Origin: Forficula auricularia
Taxonomy: Eukaryota > Arthropoda > Insecta > Dermaptera > Forficulidae
Assembly: GCA_024734495.1 (NCBI GenBank)
Contig: JALMQS010000556.1
Location: 1,054,001-1,118,000, forward strand
Direction: 5' to 3'
DNA length: 64,000 nt
The notes under the pieces were generated by a model. The model worked only from the letters and a program-made list of their open reading frames with translations, was not told the DNA's origin and did no database searches. Shown in pieces: positions 53,437 through 63,585 of the stretch. The position numbers were made by a program, and so were the translations under genes. Within the stretch, counting starts at the first letter, position 1; each line of letters begins with the position of its first letter.

Positions 53437-53890
53437 GGAATTTGGTGTTGGGACTTAGTGAAACATTTTTTAAAATTATTGGATAAAAAATACTTGGCAG
53501 GTTTCACATTAAGATATAAAAAAATAAAACGAATTTATTTTTGGAGAATCTTTAATCTCGATATATATATTTCGGGTGACTAACCCATCTTCAGGAGAAA
53601 CAGAAAGTAACTGACCTGGATAAGTCGAAATTGAATACAAGTCAATGGTAAAATTTATTTTAAGATAACAAAAGGGTAAATATTTAAAATTAGTGGAGGG
53701 AGAAAGGTAAGAAGTCTATTTTGTTTAATTTTGAATGGCCTTCAGAGAAATGAGGATTTCGAATTTGAATACAAGTCACCCGAAATATATATATCGAGAT
53801 TAAAGATTCTCCAAAAATAAATTCGTTTTATTTTTTTATATCTTAATGTGGAACCTACCAAGTATTTTTTATCCAATAATTTTAAGTATT
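53437..53890. mobile_element. Family G foldback split by unrelated sequence
   Basis: The left arm 53487-53604 and right arm 53768-53885 are nearly identical to 34506-34748. Between them 53605-53767 is unrelated and includes a small duplication (TCGAA.TTGAATACAAGTCA at 53627 and 53760). The inverted tail (53440-53466) precedes the left arm. Confidence 0.8.
53560..53594 (-). ncRNA. Hammerhead motif, family G
   Basis: Identical to 34580-34614: CTGAAGA, U, GGGT, TAGTC, ACCC, GAAATATATATATC on the minus strand. The plus-strand partner at 53768 retains only the 3' half (CACCCGAAATATATATATC). Confidence 0.6.
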
Positions 53891-53894
53891 ATCT

Positions 53895-54715
53895 AGTTTA
53901 TTTTGTTTAAGAAATGTCCTATTTTCAACTTATCGACCATTGTCAACATAAGTTCATTAAACTTTAATTTTTCCCTCTTTCTTTGATAATATATTTTGTT
54001 AATTGTTATTATTCTTTTTATAAATAAAAAAATATGCTGAGAATTGCGAATTTATTTTTATAATAATATAAATAAACAACAACCAAGTCTTTTCTCGTCT
54101 ACTTCACTTGATACGAAATTGCTCTGATGTTTACTTTTAATTTATTTAATCCGCATTCGGAAATACAGACCGGGTGGCTTGGGGCGAGAGACGGGGGGTC
54201 TCGGGTTATTTATATTAAATCCAATGATGAAAGGAAAACGGGAATTGAAATCAAAATCTTATTTTATATATATAAATTGAAATGAATAATAGAGAAGATT
54301 TGTTGATATTTAATTGTGTTGATTTATATATTTATTAGACTTATAATGGGAGATTTTTCTTGCAAAATTAAAAAATAAAAAAATAATATTAATATATGTA
54401 TTTCTAAAATGAGGACAAATGTAAATAAGAAAATGAACAAAAGATTTACTTGATGTTTATCTAATAAATAATTAGGTATTTTAAATTGTTTTCATGTAAT
54501 AATTTAAGATTTTAAATAAAAAAACTTGTTGAAGATAAATTTTGCGTGTTTTGTTGACTTGGGTGAGTAGTATCTAATCCTCAATTCCACCCTTTAAAAG
54601 TTTATTATAAATAATTAAATATTCCAGCGCCTCCCAATCGATCGCAGACCCCAAAGATCGAAAATAATTTTCTCTTCACCCCGGGCGCGACCACAACGAG
54701 GCCGTGTAAAGGCAA
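53895..54715. other. A+T-rich stretch, no gene seen
   Basis: No feature recognised. A G+C-richer patch at 54630-54710 contains no frame. Confidence 0.45.
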
Positions 54716-54717
54716 TT

Positions 54718-54849
54718 AATAATAAATTTTAAATTTAGGAACGAAGAAAAAGATTATTTTATTATAGACAAAAGGATCGAGCCCGGCTGATCCTTTTGTC
54801 TATAATAAAAATAATATTTTCTTCGTTCCCTAAATTTAAAATTTATTAT
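54718..54849. repeat. Hairpin with about 62-bp arms upstream of a hammerhead
   Basis: Arms meet at GGATCGAGCCCGGCTGATCC. The outer parts (AATAATAAATTTTAAATTT, ACGAAGAAAA) are mirrored. It ends 55 bp before the hammerhead at 54904, as foldbacks do in other families here. Confidence 0.8.
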
Positions 54850-54903
54850 AAATATTAAAACAAAAATTTAAAACATGCAATAATCTTTTCCAGTTGACGT
54901 GCA

Positions 54904-54957
54904 CTGATGAAGAGCAGCGGTGTAGCGCTCGAAACGTTGTAAAATATCGATAACGTC
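54904..54957 (+). ncRNA. Complete type I hammerhead ribozyme motif
   Basis: CTGATGA (54904-54910), A, helix II GAGC/GCTC extended by GC/GC around a GGTGTA loop, GAAA (54931-54934), helix III ACGTT/AACGT (five pairs) with a GTAAAATATCGAT loop, and cleavage after GTC at 54957. Helix I is GCA just before the core with TGC just after the site. Every invariant position is present. The one departure is the unpaired base before helix II, shared by all copies here. It is the only copy able to fold fully as a monomer. Confidence 0.75.
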
Positions 54958-54959
54958 TG

Positions 54960-55260
54960 CCCAAAATAAAGTATCAAATAGAAGTTGGCTTTTATTTCAA
55001 CTTTTTATTTTCCCATTACTGGCCCCTTAGCCAATTCAATTCAATTAAAATAGGTCCACCAAACACGGTTCTTTTTAAATATAAAAAACTTTAATTTAAA
55101 TTCAGGAATTTTTTGACGGGTTATAGTGGTGTTTCACAAAGAGAAGTCAAAAAACTCCTGTGTTTAATATGTTTCACTATAAACCAACACCGCTTTCCCT
55201 AAATGTTATTAATTAAAATTATTATATTTATTAGATACTTCGTTAGAAGTTTTTCTTTTG
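54960..55260. repeat. Tail of the 54.9-kb repeat and next foldback tail
   Basis: Contains small mirrored blocks (GGTTATAGTGGTGTTTCAC with TTTCACTATAAACC) and the shared tail ATGTTTCACTATAAACCAAC (55168). No frame. Confidence 0.5.
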
Positions 55261-55263
55261 AGA

Positions 55264-55485
55264 CAGACTGATAAATTTTTAACTCAGGATTGGATGAAAG
55301 GCAGTCCAGAAATAAATAAGAGACTATTTCCATTAAAAGAGTATTTATTGGAAATGTTTTCCTTTTATAATATTTTGAAACTGACTTTTCAGAGGATCTT
55401 CCCTCTTTCTTCAGGGTTCAAAAAGGTCAATGAAGGAAGTAGGAGTACCATCTACTTCTGTCCTCTTTCAGTGCTTGCTGATCTA
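55264..55485 (-). repeat. Hammerhead repeat, family F, best-preserved flank
   Basis: GACTGATAAATTTTTAACTC, GGATGAAAGGCAGTCCAG, TTTATTGGAAATG, the hammerhead, then GGTTCAAAAAGGTCAATGAA and AGGAGTACCATCTACTTCTG. The 76-codon frame at 55258-55488 reads across it and is not a gene. Confidence 0.65.
55383..55414 (-). ncRNA. Hammerhead ribozyme motif, family F
   Basis: Minus strand: CTGAAGA, A, AGAGG, GAAGAT, CCTCT, GAAAAGTC. The core is intact, helix II is five perfect pairs, cleavage after GUC. Flanks TTTTTGAAC and GTTTCAAAA can pair as helix I with one bulge. A at 15.2 weakens helix III compared with the GAAACGTC copies. Confidence 0.68.
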
Positions 55486-55489
55486 TAGA

Positions 55490-56780
55490 GAATATTTTTA
55501 AACTTTACATCATCAATATAACAGTGTACACTCTGTACTATTATTTTCATCCAATCCTGAGATAATAGATATGGTAAATATATTAAACTATTTCTTGTTT
55601 TATTTATTTTTTTATTATTTTTTCTTTTGCATGATAAAAATTTGCTGATCCCTAAAGTAAAGTATAGTGAAACCCCTCAAATCCGAACTAATTGGGGCTG
55701 TAGCCTGTTCGGATTTAGCCGAAAGCAGCTTCGAAAATTGAAGATAACTGATGATATCAAGTGAAATATTAAGTGATTTTTTGTGTGTTTCTATTATTAT
55801 TTTATTGTTTTTTCAAAGTGATTAACCTAAAGAATTTCAATAACCAACTTTTACCTTTTTTCTATCCTGGGGATGACATAAGTATATGTAGACACATTTA
55901 CACTTTGTTAGGCATCCTAGCTGTACTTCTGTGTTAATTTTTCAACTAATTATGTAAAATAAGGTTATACTGTAGAATATAAATATAATTGTTTGATGAC
56001 TAAATGAAAAAGTTTATCTTTTTTTGCGTTCGGATTTCCGTGGTTCGGATTTGAGGGGTTTCACTGTATAACAAATTATAATATAAAAGTAAGAAGTATT
56101 TGATGAAATTTTCCTTAACCATCCCTATCTAGAAATGATCAACTCATTTAGAAACTATGAATACTAAAATGGATTCGATTTACACGGAAAATCAAATTAA
56201 AGAAACATAAGAGGTTAGTTAAAAATATCTTCCTGCTTTTTTCGGGGCTGAGATGTCTCCTATCCTGATAAATTTCTTTTGACGAATATTCCCATTTATT
56301 TAATTATTTATTTATTTTTTTATTGTCCCGATGGATCTATCTATTCGATTAATTTGAAAATTGCTCCAGCACTTGCAATAACATGGAAATCTATTTAAAT
56401 GCAAAATATGGAAAATTACATTACTGTTTAGGTCGAATTATACTAGGAACTTTTGGAAGGCTGGTTGAACGGAAATTTTGGGGCGATGAGCAATCTAAAG
56501 GACTATAAATTTATCAAATGAAAATGGTTCAAATTAATTAATCAATCAATCGACAAATCTTTCCAATAACCAAACGATCACTTTACCGCCGGGATAATAA
56601 ATAATGCTCATTATTCTGATAACTAATTTCTATTATATATTTATTTGTTTACTTGTTCAGCTAGTAGAGCCTTTCATTAACTTATACAAATATTTTCCTG
56701 TGTGACTCAAGATATTTTCTATATCGTTAATCAAAGTGCAAAAGGTCGTATGTCTAAAAAATGCATTTTTTAGAAAAGCA
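55490..56780. other. No gene recognised
   Basis: AGTGAAACCCCTCAAATCCG (55668) and CGGATTTGAGGGGTTTCACT (56045) form about 25-bp inverted ends of a likely MITE of some 405 bp (55665-56070). The rest is A+T-rich. Confidence 0.5.
55665..56070. mobile_element. MITE with AGTGAAACCCCTCAAATCCG ends
   Basis: The left end TATAGTGAAACCCCTCAAAT and right end ATTTGAGGGGTTTCACTGTATA are near-exact inverted repeats, each next to a second mirrored block (CCGAAC / GTTCGG). TA lies at both junctions, which suggests a Tc1/mariner or pogo-type TA target. No transposase inside. Confidence 0.75.
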
Positions 56781-56782
56781 AA

Positions 56783-56870
56783 AAAAACTCAGTAAATCCA
56801 TATTAAATAAAATATTTATTTACTCTTATCTTTATTAAAGATGTTTCACCTTGCACCAACACCTACAATC
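56783..56870 (+). repeat. Solo right arm of the 25.1-kb foldback family
   Basis: AGTAAATCCATATTAAATAA, TTACTCTTATCTTTATTAAA and ATGTTTCACCTTGCACCAAC match 25360-25432 closely. Confidence 0.65.
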
Positions 56871-56952
56871 TCTACTAATTAAAAAAAAACTCATTTCTTT
56901 CCTTATGATTTGATTCTTTAAAATATGCTTTCTGTTTTATTCTTATAGGCGG

Positions 56953-57514
56953 AGAGCCCATGACCCATTTTTCATGAAGTGTTTGATTCAAGTAATTTCA
57001 CCTAGAGGTATTAATAGCATAGACGAGTAGGGAATTGATATTTGACTGATCTACTGAGGTACTGCTGCTACTGCATAGGAGAAAGTTGTAAAAAAATGTT
57101 CGCCAAAAAAGGGTTTGATTCGAAATCCAACAAATACTATTCGACAGTTAAGTTGATTTTAAATTAAAAATTAACTAAGCCAGACACTTTTAGGAGGCAG
57201 GGTAACTCTGAGCCAGGCATTTGAAAAAAAGCAACTTTAGGGTTGTCTGGCTCAGTGTTGCCCCCCCCCCCCTAAAAGTGTCTGGCTTAGTTAATTTTTA
57301 ATTTAAAACCAATTTAACTGTCGAATAGTATTTGTTGGATTTTGAACCAAACTCTTTTTTTGGCGAACATTTTACAACTTTCTCCAATGCAGTAGCAGCA
57401 GTACCCAGGTAGATCAGCCAAACAGCCGATTCCCTACTCGTCTATGCTATTAATACCTCTAGGTGAAATATCTACTTGAATCAAACACTTCATGAAAAAT
57501 GGGTCATGGGCTCT
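56953..57514. mobile_element. Foldback element with about 265-bp arms
   Basis: Outer ends AGAGCCCATGACCCATTTTT and AAAAATGGGTCATGGGCTCT. The arms meet near 57215-57240 around mirrored AGTGTCTGGCTTAGTTAATT blocks, with a run of 12 C in the centre. No transposase. The frame at 57476-57745 starts in the right arm and shows no known domain. Confidence 0.82.
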
Positions 57515-57810
57515 TGGACTATTAGATTAACATTATTATTAAATGGAACACTAATTAAGACACTAATTATATTTTATAAGAGATTTATTGAAACATACGA
57601 GGTTTTTGACATAGGACCTTTTGCGTTTTGGGTGACGATATATAACATGGGAAGGCAACTTCTTTTATCAACATGCCAATTTCAATTTTCATATCACGAC
57701 GCGGGCCAGCCTAGAATGAATGGTTTATTAATTGGAATGGATTAAAGATAAAAATAAAATTTGTAATTAACATTTTTATTATGTAACAAAATGAATACAG
57801 TAAACTTTAT

Positions 57811-58282
57811 TTAGTATGAGGGGTTAAATTTGGAATGCTCCTGATTTATTATTATATCATAATTAGGATTTAATTGGCTAGTAGCTATTCGAAGAACTGA
57901 TTCTAAATTTTCATGTGGTATTCTGGATCTGTTTTGTCCTTCGTATGTTTCATTACGAAAATGTAGCTTCGCAAATGTAAGTTGATCCAAAGAATGCCAA
58001 ATATTTTTGTGCAGAATCCAGAATATTTTTAAAAATTTCTGTTTTTAAAGAAGCATAAAATTCCAGTATTGTTTTTTCAGAAAATTGATTTTTTAGTAGT
58101 ATACATGATTGTAAATTTATCAGTTCCAATTGAATACTGGCTGGTGCATTGTTGACATTGAAATCAAATGGTAGACTTACTAATGAAAGATCATTATACA
58201 TTTTTTTTTGAAAATCTTTAAATATTGTTGAAAATTCTTTGGATAAATCGTTTGTTATGGTCTCATATTTTTTTATAATCAC
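57811..58282 (-). pseudogene. hAT transposase C-terminus (ZBED5/GTF2IRD2-like clade)
   Basis: Frame 58282-57953 reads SLPFDFNVNNAPASIQLELI, NLQSC.LLKNQF.., ILEFYASL.., and FGSTYICEATFS. This matches the C-terminal half of hAT transposases of the kind domesticated as ZBED5, GTF2IRD2 and EPM2AIP1 (SPF..DV.NAP...QMELI.LQ, FGSTYICE.TFS). A one-base shift near 57955 leads to HFRNETYEGQNRSRIPHENL, ESVLRIATSQLNPNYD and a stop at 57811, the usual end of the dimerisation domain. The N-terminal BED finger and the first catalytic residues are absent, so it is a 5'-truncated, frameshifted relic. Confidence 0.88.
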
Positions 58283-58339
58283 TATTTTTTAAGTTATTTT
58301 CCTTTTTTTCCATGTTGGAAAGTGAATCAATATTTTTTT

Positions 58340-58400
58340 TTCATTTATTTTGAGGGCCCGATTTAACATTATAACGGGCCGAATTAGGCCCACGGGCCGG
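58340..58400. mobile_element. hAT end next to the transposase relic
   Basis: GGGCCCGATTTAACATTATA, ACGGGCCGAATTAGGCCCAC and GGGCCGGCAACAG resemble the strand-imbalanced GC-rich block inside hAT ends (compare 14281-14345 and 27960-28045). It sits 60 bp upstream of the transposase remnant, consistent with one deleted element. Confidence 0.45.
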
Positions 58401-58409
58401 CAACAGCCA

Positions 58410-61080
58410 GAAAAGTTAAAGGAAAATTTTCCTAGCTGAAAAGCAAATCACGCCCACCTACAAAAAAAATGTCTTAGGATCTATTTGAACCATGAACCTT
58501 AAGTACACTAGCTCTTCTTTCTACTGATTTCTCCATGATCACTTGACTTAAGAGAGGGCTAGCCAACCCGCGACCCACAATCATATACGACGTACGAATT
58601 GTGTTGTTTTTTAATCGGGCATTTCAGAATGTATTTTAAATTGCATTAAATTAATTAAAATAAATAGCATTACCTATAATTGCACAAAGGTTAACATAAA
58701 AAATAATAATAATAAACTTCAATGATTTACAAATAGGCGAAATGAAATGCAAAAATCGCACTGAAAGAAATATCCATTGATAGGTGTTTGTTTGCTAATT
58801 TAAAATAAAAAGTGTGTTAATAAGTCTCAAAATATTGTTCGGAGTATGTGACTTGACTAATAATTTTGATCGTTAAAACCGAGGGGTGAACCTCGACCTA
58901 ATATTTGTACACCTACTTCCACTTCCACTTTCATTTCCAAGTAGAAGACAATAGATGAAGGGGCATTATCTAATGAATTCCAAAATAATTCCACATAATT
59001 CCAAAGACATATACACCTAATTCCATTCGCGGTTCACCCCTCGGTTAAAACTATTTACCTTATGAAAATGACTAATTATGTGAAATTGATAGTGAAAAGA
59101 GGGGGGGGGGCTAGATATAACGATAGAGGTTCGCCTGTGTTCTAGGTTATGCATTCGAATACGAACGCTCTGAATTGCGGGTTGCATCATTAGGCGTTAA
59201 ATACTTATTAAAACCTATGTTTTTGAATATCACTAAAATAAAAAACTAATAATTTTAATAGTTAAAAATAGTTTTAATTATGGTTATTACGCATACGTAC
59301 ATTTTTGTTGTTGGGTATTCAATGCATATTTTTTTCATATCTGGTTATAGTATTGTTTTTCTACACTGATTGAACACTTTCAGTGTACCTTTGCATTCAC
59401 TTACAATAAAAATCATTAAATATGAAATCCGTTGTAAATTCAGATCTCGAAAAAAATATTTAGAAAAAATAAAATAATTCATATATTTGCCCTTGGAAAT
59501 TTTTAGGTCGTCAATGCGGTCCGTGCTTCGATTTAGGTGGTCAAGCCTGACTTAATATTTTGCTAAGGATAGAGACATTTAAGTTTTAAGTTTTTGAAAA
59601 AATAACTACTTAAGATACAAAAATTGGTAATATATTTGTCGTCCACAAACAAAGAATAAACCTATTTATAGAATTTTTTCATATTATTCTAATTTCAATA
59701 GCTTAGGAATCTCGATAGATACACAATTTTTTTTATAATTTTTTATGATATCAAATCTTCCTTGTCTTATACTTTTTATAATAAAAGAAAAAGAAAAACC
59801 TTCAACCTCGTGGATCTATTCGATTAAAGCTTTTGGCCAAATAAAGGAATTGACGTTGTAAATACTATCATGGATTTAGCCCCCAAAAAGCTGCCTATTT
59901 CAGCTTTCAGTTTCAGAGAATAGAGTATATTGATTGAATAAGTTCGTTCGAACAGAGAATAATATAATTTAGTAACAAATCGAACGAATATGAGGAGAAC
60001 TTAATCAGATCAGCAGATGATTGGATTTCAGTATTGACAAAAGCTATTAGAGCAGGACAGAAATTAGCAATCCTTTCCTCGAATAAATCACTTTGGGTAA
60101 AAACTATCACTAGAATTTATTAATTATAATAAACAATAGTACCTATATTAAAGTGCATGTGCATTCTGATGAACTTGTATCTCATTAAAAATGTGCAATC
60201 AATATGGTTTCGGGCGATGCCCCTCCTGTCCCCTATCTTTAGCCCCCCCCCCCCTCACTATTTACATCTAGCCAAAATCAAAAGGAAAAAAACATGAAAC
60301 TTGGGAAAATCAGTACCTTTTTAGATATTTTTATTTATGTTTGGTGGACAACTCTATAAGTCGATAAATGGTTTAATCAAAGGAAAAATAACGCATTTTG
60401 TTTATTTTAATGCACACCGTGCCTACCCACACTGTTAAAAATGCTAAATTTACTATATGATTACATTACACATAGATAGGAAATTTACAATATTGATTAA
60501 AGTAAAAAAAAACTATATTATATTTGTAAAATCGCATTAACTAATATACAAAAACAAATTGAAACTTTACTTTTTTCTTGTATTAATTAGATAAGCATTA
60601 CTAAAAAGTATATCTGTCATCTGTCAAATCCATCTAGACTTATTTTATTGTATCAATCTAAAAAGAAAAAAAATTCTACTATGTCTCAATTATATTTATT
60701 GTTATCTCAACCAATGTTGCTCTAACCAATTGAGTGCTTGAAAAAGTCTCGAGAGAGACGAAACGTTGTACAAAAATTGAATAAGAACTTCAATAAAAAG
60801 CATTGTCCAATGAACTGTGAATATTTAATCTACTAATTATAATCGACATTAATCAACATAACTAAAAAATATGTTGTAAGATTACAATACTGGAATGTAA
60901 TATTATTTTAAAAAAAGTTTTGAAGCCAGACTTCCTATTTTTTTTATAGTAAATTTATATACCTATAAAATAATTTTTTAACAGTCAGGAAAAAGAAAAA
61001 GAAATCTCTTAATTCAAATAATTTTGGTCGGGGTAATAATTTTGTCCCATCCGCCCCAAAAGTCTAGCTACGCTACTGGA
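58410..61080. other. Mostly unassigned, possible hAT ends, no gene
   Basis: GGCTAGCCAACCCGCGACCC at 58557 and GTCTAGCTACGCTACTGGA at 61061 look like hAT-type termini without partners. The 65-codon minus frame at 59913-60110 has no known domain. A hammerhead-like motif lies at 60737. Confidence 0.4.
60737..60767 (+). ncRNA. Decayed hammerhead motif
   Basis: CTTGAAAA, A, GTCTC, GAGA, GAGAC, GAAACGTT. Helix II is five perfect pairs and GAAACGTT is intact, but the core reads TTGAAAA, losing C3 and G8, so it should be inactive. Helix III and spacing match the 54904 copy. Confidence 0.5.
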
Positions 61081-61085
61081 TAACA

Positions 61086-61620
61086 CTGGTCGGCAAAAAT
61101 TTCTCCCCGTAAACCTAACAATAGATTCCAGCAGAGTGCGCTGATTATCATGCAATTTCTCGATTTTTTACAAGTCAGAGTTTTGAGATATTATCGGTCA
61201 AAATGACGAAAAAGACCATTTTGACCCATTTTCGAGTCCAATCAGATATTAAACAAAAATATTTGAAATCAAAATATTTTGTTGACGTAATAGAAAACAG
61301 CTTCCTTTTTGATTTTCAAATTACCAATTGTGTTTAGCTCAATTAGAACTCGAGTTATAACTCAAAAACTAAGACCATTTGTTTTTATCTATGTTTTTTC
61401 TATCCTTTAATCACGTAGTTTTGATTTCAAATATTGCTGTTTTAAAATATCTAATGGAACTCGAAAATAGGCAAAATGACATTTTTCATCATTATAATAT
61501 CTCAAGACTCCGACCTGTTGAAAAATATCGGGAAATTGCATGATAATCAGCGTATAAAACTCTACTGGAATACATTCTTAGGTTACGGTTACAAATTTTT
61601 GTTTAATTTTTGCCAAGTAG
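61086..61620. mobile_element. Palindromic CACTG element, second copy
   Basis: CACTGGTCGGCAAAAATTTC, CTCCCCGTAAACCTAA at left; AATTTTTGCCAAGTAGTG at right. The body matches 32175-32640 (ATCATGCAATTTCTCGATTT, TCAGAGTTTTGAGATATTAT) with a central deletion near 61425. The 83-codon frame at 61476-61727 crosses its end. Confidence 0.7.
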
Positions 61621-61624
61621 TGTA

Positions 61625-63255
61625 TTATTTAATTATTATGGTACACGTATACTACCCATACGACAATCGCTTTTTCAATTCTTTCATAAGACCGTTCTCT
61701 AGAATGGATGTAAGACATGGACTATGAACCTAAAACAGAAGTTCACAGTCTGGGGTATACTATTCCAGTGGCGATTCATTTGACCCTTTAGGAGTACACG
61801 AGAAAAATAAACAATGTCTGAAAAAGACACAATATCTTAATATGGCAAGCAGTGGAAATTATATACAAATTTGCTCGGGTTCAGATTTATAATTGGACCT
61901 TAATCTTCAAGACCTGAATTCATAAATACCATTCTAGTCTAGTACCTAAAATGTCTTATTCTCTTTATGATGCAAAGTCAACTCTGAAGTATAAGTTTAA
62001 ATTTTTGCTGTAACACATTTATTATAAAAAAATTAATGAAATGAAATAATATGCTTATATTAAATGGTAAATGAATTATCTGATAGCTACCTCAATTATG
62101 AGAACTTTCCTGAAATATTGTTGTACTTAGTTATGAATGAACGGGATAATCGAAAATTAATTGGATTAAATATCCTACGCGATTCACAAATGATTTGTCT
62201 TCATTTGATAACAAATGCGATGAATGATAACGGAGACCATTCATTCTACCAGAACTGAACAAACAGACCAACAGACAATATTTACGTAAAATGAAACAGC
62301 AAAAATCACTTAATGAATTAAATATCATATATATATACATATATCTACCTATACATAATTCTGACTATAGCTGTAAAATTTTATATATTTTAGGTTGAAG
62401 ATATAGGCAGGCCTTTTAAAATAGTTTACAGCTATGTTCGAAGAAAAAAATAAAATTTTGATCTTTGTTTGGTTTTCAAAATTTTTTTCTTCGTTTGATA
62501 AAATTTCATTTTAATTTATAATTTTTAGCAAAAATAACTATATTTTCAAAAATTCGGGTTATACAAAACAAAGAAGTGGATAAAGTAAAAAATATATACG
62601 ATTTTTTCCTATAACCTCGAGAAATATTGAAAAACAATTCTGTAGTCGTATATTAATATAAGTATATTTAATTTGAATATCAGAAAAGATTAATTTATTT
62701 CAAAACTGTAGAGGTACCGGTAATTTATAGTGAATTTATAATAATCAGAAAAATAATCCTTATAATTCAATAGATAGGTATATGAGATTTCACTACCGAA
62801 TATCTTAAGAGAAGCTTCTCTGGAGAACTAAGAAAGAAATAGATCTTATTTATTAATAGAAAATTCACAACACCTTTTATATTAACATAATAAAATAATA
62901 AATAATTTCAATTAAATATTAATAATATGAAAATACTCTGTCGTCTGAGTCTTGGGCCGCTGGCTGTCAAACCTACGGAAGTTTATATCTTATATAACCT
63001 ATATATAATCGGATATTTAAATTATTTTATATTCATTTATTATACTCACTCTGTCTGAAAATATGGTATACATTTGAAAGAAAATATTAGATTATCTCGA
63101 GTTTCGAAAGCAACTGGCAATACTCATTATATTGTTATTGTTCACATTGATAACTAATTATCTTAACATATTTGACAGGCGTTGATTTTGAGTTAACCAG
63201 GGAATTTGAAGACCAAAGTTTAGTATTTTTAAGAAAAATAAACACTGCTGTAATT
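61625..63255. other. A+T-rich stretch, no gene seen
   Basis: The frames at 62064-62258 and 62131-62340 are on opposite strands of the same DNA with no known domain. Confidence 0.4.
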
Positions 63256-63260
63256 TCAAA

Positions 63261-63579
63261 ATGAAAAGTTTTAACTCAAATAACGTGAATTTACAAAGAA
63301 GAGATGCCAAATTGAAGCAATTGACTTATGAACAACGTTATGGTATCTTGCAACAGCTATTTGAAGAACAAAGAAAAATTAGAACACGGTGGTATTAATA
63401 AAAATGGATGGAATGTGTTCAAGATGCATTTAATAAACTAGAGAGAAATTTCTACTCTTGATAAAGTTGTTATAACATTACAAACGCGTATGGAATCAAT
63501 TATGTTGAAAGGAGGGGAAATCCCTCATATAGGTAAATAAGGTAAAACTTCATCGTGAAGGTCGATTAACTGAAAAGTA
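63261..63579 (+). pseudogene. Tc1/mariner-type transposase, internally deleted
   Basis: ATG at 63261 opens 45 codons including RRDAKLKQLTYEQRYGILQQ and LFEEQ, like the N-terminal LT..QR..I...L helix of plant-type (MLE) mariner transposases. A stop follows at 63396. After a frame change, 63411-63579 reads ECVQDAFNKLER, then TLDKVVITLQTRMESIMLKG, GEIPHIGK and, past a stop, VKLHREGRLTEK. That is the C-terminal block of the same family (TL..CM..IM...G...Y.IPHMGK..L...G.LP). The whole catalytic middle, normally some 250 residues, is missing. Inactive. Confidence 0.72.
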
Positions 63580-63585
63580 GGTATA

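Noticed and set aside
57476..57745. 89-codon frame
   Set aside because: Begins in the right arm of the 56953-57514 foldback; no domain, and the mirror arm is broken.
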